Source of the DNA: Bacilli bacterium
GTDB lineage: Bacteria; Bacillota_I; Bacilli_A; RF39; UBA660
DNA: 51,818 bases
Reading direction: 5' to 3'
Assembly (NCBI GenBank): GCA_017435485.1
Contig: JAFSEY010000007.1
Location: 1-51,818 of the forward strand
Shown here: positions 49,668 through 51,818 of the stretch, one piece after another
Position numbering within the stretch: position 1 is the first letter of the stretch
Layout: each line of letters begins with the position of its first letter
Notes under the pieces: model-generated
What the model was told of the DNA's origin: nothing
The model's input: the letters and a program-made list of their open reading frames with translations, nothing else
Databases searched by the model: none
Program-made: the position numbers and the translations under genes

Positions 49668-50597
49668 TTAGAATCTATTTATACTCGCTTTACATAAATT
49701 ATCTTTAAATTTCAAAATTCTCTTATATTCACTTTCTTCATCAATTTGTTCTTCAATGCCAGCAAAAAAATATATAAAGTCTCTTAATTGTTCTTTAATA
49801 GGCATTGGTAAATTTAAATCTAATCTAAAAAGAGATTCTTCTGATAATCCATTATTTTTAATATCTTTTATTATATCTAATGATAAAGGTAAATATCTAT
49901 ACAATATATGTCCTTTACACAAACTTATTAAATTTTGCCAAGCAACCATTTTTTCACTACATATTATATTTTCAGCATTTATTATTAATAAATTCATGCT
50001 TTGCTCTTCACTAAACAATATAGAATCTTTTCTTTTCGACACTATTTGTTTATCCACAAAATCCTTTAAACCATACCAATTCCGCTTTTCCGTAAACTCC
50101 GAAGTATAAAGTTTACTTTCTAATATTTCAATTGTTTCGTTATCAATAACAGGCAAGTTATGTAATAATATCAATTTTAAAACATATGCTTTTTGACTAG
50201 TTAAAGATGTTTGACTAGTTCTAAATCTATTTTCAAAAATAAACTGTTTTAATTCTTTTTTGCTAAACCTTGGTATATAAGACTTATGTAAATCATCTAA
50301 TCCTATAAGAATTGGATAATCAAATTCCAAACCTGACGATAAACAAGGATTTTTTAAAAGTTTGATCAATTCATCTATGAACGATAAATCCCCAACACTT
50401 TCTCCAGTTACATCCCAAAATAACGACCCAACACTTTGCACAAAATAATTTTGATTAATTAAATAATCTTTGTATTTTTTATAAGCCGCTATCTTTTCTT
50501 CATTTGTCATTTTATCTATCACATTAGGATCATTAAGCATATTTACCTGTTCATATAAATATTTTTGATTTATACAATTAGATAATATTAAAGACAT
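49668..50597 (-). CDS. Protein of unknown function (309 residues)
   Basis: I do not recognise this protein. It is soluble and mostly helical by composition, with no signal peptide. Notable stretches are Ser-Leu-Phe-Trp-Asp-Val-Thr-Gly-Glu-Ser (about residue 78), Phe-Arg-Thr-Ser-Gln-Thr-Ser-Leu-Thr-Ser and a Leu-Asn-Leu-Pro-Met-Pro turn. GAGGTGGG precedes ATG 50597. It has a sigma-A-like promoter and terminator of its own, between ezrA and the radical SAM gene. Confidence 0.72.
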   Translation of the reverse strand: MSLILSNCINQKYLYEQVNMLNDPNVIDKMTNEEKIAAYKKYKDYLINQNYFVQSVGSLFWDVTGESVGDLSFIDELIKLLKNPCLSSGLEFDYPILIGLDDLHKSYIPRFSKKELKQFIFENRFRTSQTSLTSQKAYVLKLILLHNLPVIDNETIEILESKLYTSEFTEKRNWYGLKDFVDKQIVSKRKDSILFSEEQSMNLLIINAENIICSEKMVAWQNLISLCKGHILYRYLPLSLDIIKDIKNNGLSEESLFRLDLNLPMPIKEQLRDFIYFFAGIEEQIDEESEYKRILKFKDNLCKASINRF

Positions 50598-50616
50598 TTT
50601 TACCCACCTCATAATT

Positions 50617-50645
50617 ATTTTACCAAAACGCTTATACTTAAGCAA
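50617..50645 (-). promoter_or_regulatory. Promoter of the 309-residue unknown gene
   Basis: TTGCTT, 17 bases, TAAAAT on the minus strand; the -35 box lies just after the ezrA terminator. Confidence 0.55.
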
Positions 50646-50646
50646 A

Positions 50647-50672
50647 GAAAAAAGCCAGTTTAACCCGACTTA
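50647..50672 (-). terminator. Terminator after ezrA
   Basis: On the minus strand AAGTCGG, GTTAAA, CTGGCTT (two G-U pairs), then TTTTCTTT. It overlaps the ezrA stop. Confidence 0.7.
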
Positions 50673-51818
50673 TCCTTGATATTCATCAATTAATCTTTTA
50701 TGAATTCCTGGTTCAACTATATTAATAGCATTAATAGCATTTTCTAAGCTAAGTTTAAAATTCCCTTTCAAAAATGCATTTTCTGCTTTAGAAAGTCCAA
50801 AATCAACATCCCTATTAACCGGACGATATCTATTTCCATAAACAATAGCTGTTTCCGCCATCTTAGCTGTTTTTACTGTTTCATTGGTAGTATTGTAAAC
50901 TTTCAAAACCAAGTCTCTAGCTGTATCAACTCTTGTATTTAAAGTTTTTATCGAAATAGGTCTTTTATCTAACTCTTTAACCATTTCATTAATAGCTAAA
51001 GTAGCTTCTGATAATTCAATATAATAATTTTTGGGAATAACTGGTAGCTTATAGCCTTTTATTTTATCTTTAGCTTTCACCAGAATATCTTTTATTTCAT
51101 TTAATTGTTCACGAGCTCTAAGTTCATCATCCTTTAAACTTCCCAAACTTTTTAAAGCCCCCTGTAACTGTTCTTCTGTCTTAGATAGTTTTACATTAAT
51201 TATTTCCATTTCTTTTGCTAAATGAGAATAAGAATTACTTTTATTACGGTGTCTTGCAACACATTTATCATAGCTAGCTCGAATACTTACTAGACTATTT
51301 TTTATTTCATCAATTACTGAAACATCATCATCTGTTAAATCGTAACTATATTTAATATCATCAATTTTTTTGAATAAATCATTATTAATTTTTTCTAATT
51401 TAGTTACTTTAATCAAAATGCTCCTTACATAATCTTCAAAAATCTTTTTAGCTAACTTCTCTTTATCAAAATCATAGTACAAAGATTCAAAATAATCTAA
51501 AATGGTTTTTAATTCAAAAATCGAATCTTCTAAATTTAAGACATTTAATCTTTGAAATATATCAGCTATCTTTTTGTTTGATTCAGTAATATTGTATTCA
51601 ATGTTTAAATAATCTAAGTTGTAACCATCTTTTTGCATCTTATCAGATAAAATCTCAACTTCATCAATTCTTTTCGGAATAATATTTTTACCCATTAAAA
51701 TAATACTAGGAGCTTCTTCGATAACAATTTTTAGATTTCCGACAACATCATCAATCGCTTTAACAATTTTACCTACTTCTTGATAGGAGTTTTCATCCAT
51801 AGCAATTTCAAATGCACT
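50670..51818 (-). CDS. ezrA: Septation ring formation regulator EzrA (C-terminal part, cut by window edge)
   Basis: The frame is open through the right edge, so the N-terminal membrane anchor and start are missing. The visible 382 residues are long helices with heptad-like Leu/Ile/Val spacing, as in the spectrin-like repeats of EzrA. The C-terminus carries the typical Tyr-Gly-Asn-Arg-Tyr-Arg, Ala-Glu-Asn-Ala-Phe-Leu-Lys-Gly and Ala-Ile-Asn-Ile-Val-Glu-Pro-Gly segments. EzrA limits FtsZ ring assembly and links it to cell-wall enzymes. The order ezrA-nifS-thiI is conserved in Bacillus; here two extra genes lie between. Confidence 0.9.
   Translation of the reverse strand, partial: SAFEIAMDENSYQEVGKIVKAIDDVVGNLKIVIEEAPSIILMGKNIIPKRIDEVEILSDKMQKDGYNLDYLNIEYNITESNKKIADIFQRLNVLNLEDSIFELKTILDYFESLYYDFDKEKLAKKIFEDYVRSILIKVTKLEKINNDLFKKIDDIKYSYDLTDDDVSVIDEIKNSLVSIRASYDKCVARHRNKSNSYSHLAKEMEIINVKLSKTEEQLQGALKSLGSLKDDELRAREQLNEIKDILVKAKDKIKGYKLPVIPKNYYIELSEATLAINEMVKELDKRPISIKTLNTRVDTARDLVLKVYNTTNETVKTAKMAETAIVYGNRYRPVNRDVDFGLSKAENAFLKGNFKLSLENAINAINIVEPGIHKRLIDEYQG

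Overview
The window comes from a strongly AT-rich, Gram-positive chromosome, most likely an uncultured spore-forming or once spore-forming member of the Bacilli (Bacillota). Support for this: CotE (outer spore coat), EzrA, IreB, TrmR/TrhP-type genes, HrcA with a CIRCE operator, the order ezrA-nifS-thiI, and the order ireB-ruvX-DUF1292-mltG-trmR-yrrN-yrrO-greA, all of which match Bacillus-type synteny. Shine-Dalgarno sites are of the AGGTGA/AAGGAGG type. UGA is a stop codon (it ends hrcA), so the standard bacterial code applies. Most genes lie on the minus strand.

Region by region. 1-3.2 kb: the edge of a putative transposase, trxA, cvpA, rnhC and holA. 3.2-9.1 kb: comEA-comEC, with a DUF1016 nuclease gene, a small membrane protein gene and a decayed second copy of the comEC 3' end inserted between comEC and holA, then ftsW. 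9.2-15.9 kb: a YjcZ-like peptide, peptide deformylase, an unknown protein, smc and rnc, then divergent yidD and a ZnuA-like lipoprotein lacking its metal ligands. 15.9-16.4 kb: tRNA-Ser, then tRNA-Lys/Ile/Glu on the other strand. 16.5-20.6 kb: membrane proteins, a polysaccharide deacetylase and an archaeal-type proS. 20.6-22.4 kb: an accessory island beside tRNA-Arg with an unknown gene, a divergent CheD-like deamidase gene and two candidate structured RNAs. 22.4-25.6 kb: rseP, cdsA, khpA, rpsP and cotE. 25.7-28.3 kb: a HIT protein, a G5-domain surface protein and a repeat protein. 28.4-34.9 kb: the hrcA-grpE-dnaK-(pepF)-dnaJ heat-shock operon. 34.9-36 kb: a pseudogene and an unknown anchored protein. 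36-41.2 kb: the greA to ireB cluster (tRNA wobble-uridine modification, peptidoglycan lytic transglycosylase, RNA processing). 41.2-45.7 kb: tiny spore-type membrane peptides, prsA, recX, a frameshifted nrnA, and ackA. 45.8-51.8 kb: a small unknown, thiI, a nifS-like gene without its catalytic cysteine, a divergent methylthiotransferase-like radical SAM gene, an unknown, and ezrA (cut by the edge).

The most interesting signals are: the CheD-like Thr/Cys/His protein outside any chemotaxis context with a multi-hairpin RNA behind it; the cysteine-less desulfurase paired with ThiI; the nrnA frameshift at an A8 tract that separates the start codon from the DHH motif; the replaced comEC 3' end; a LexA-like palindrome inside the recX promoter; and matching sigma-K-like promoters in front of cotE and the tiny peptide genes. 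Promoters, operators and RNAs were found by eye and are inferences unless stated otherwise.
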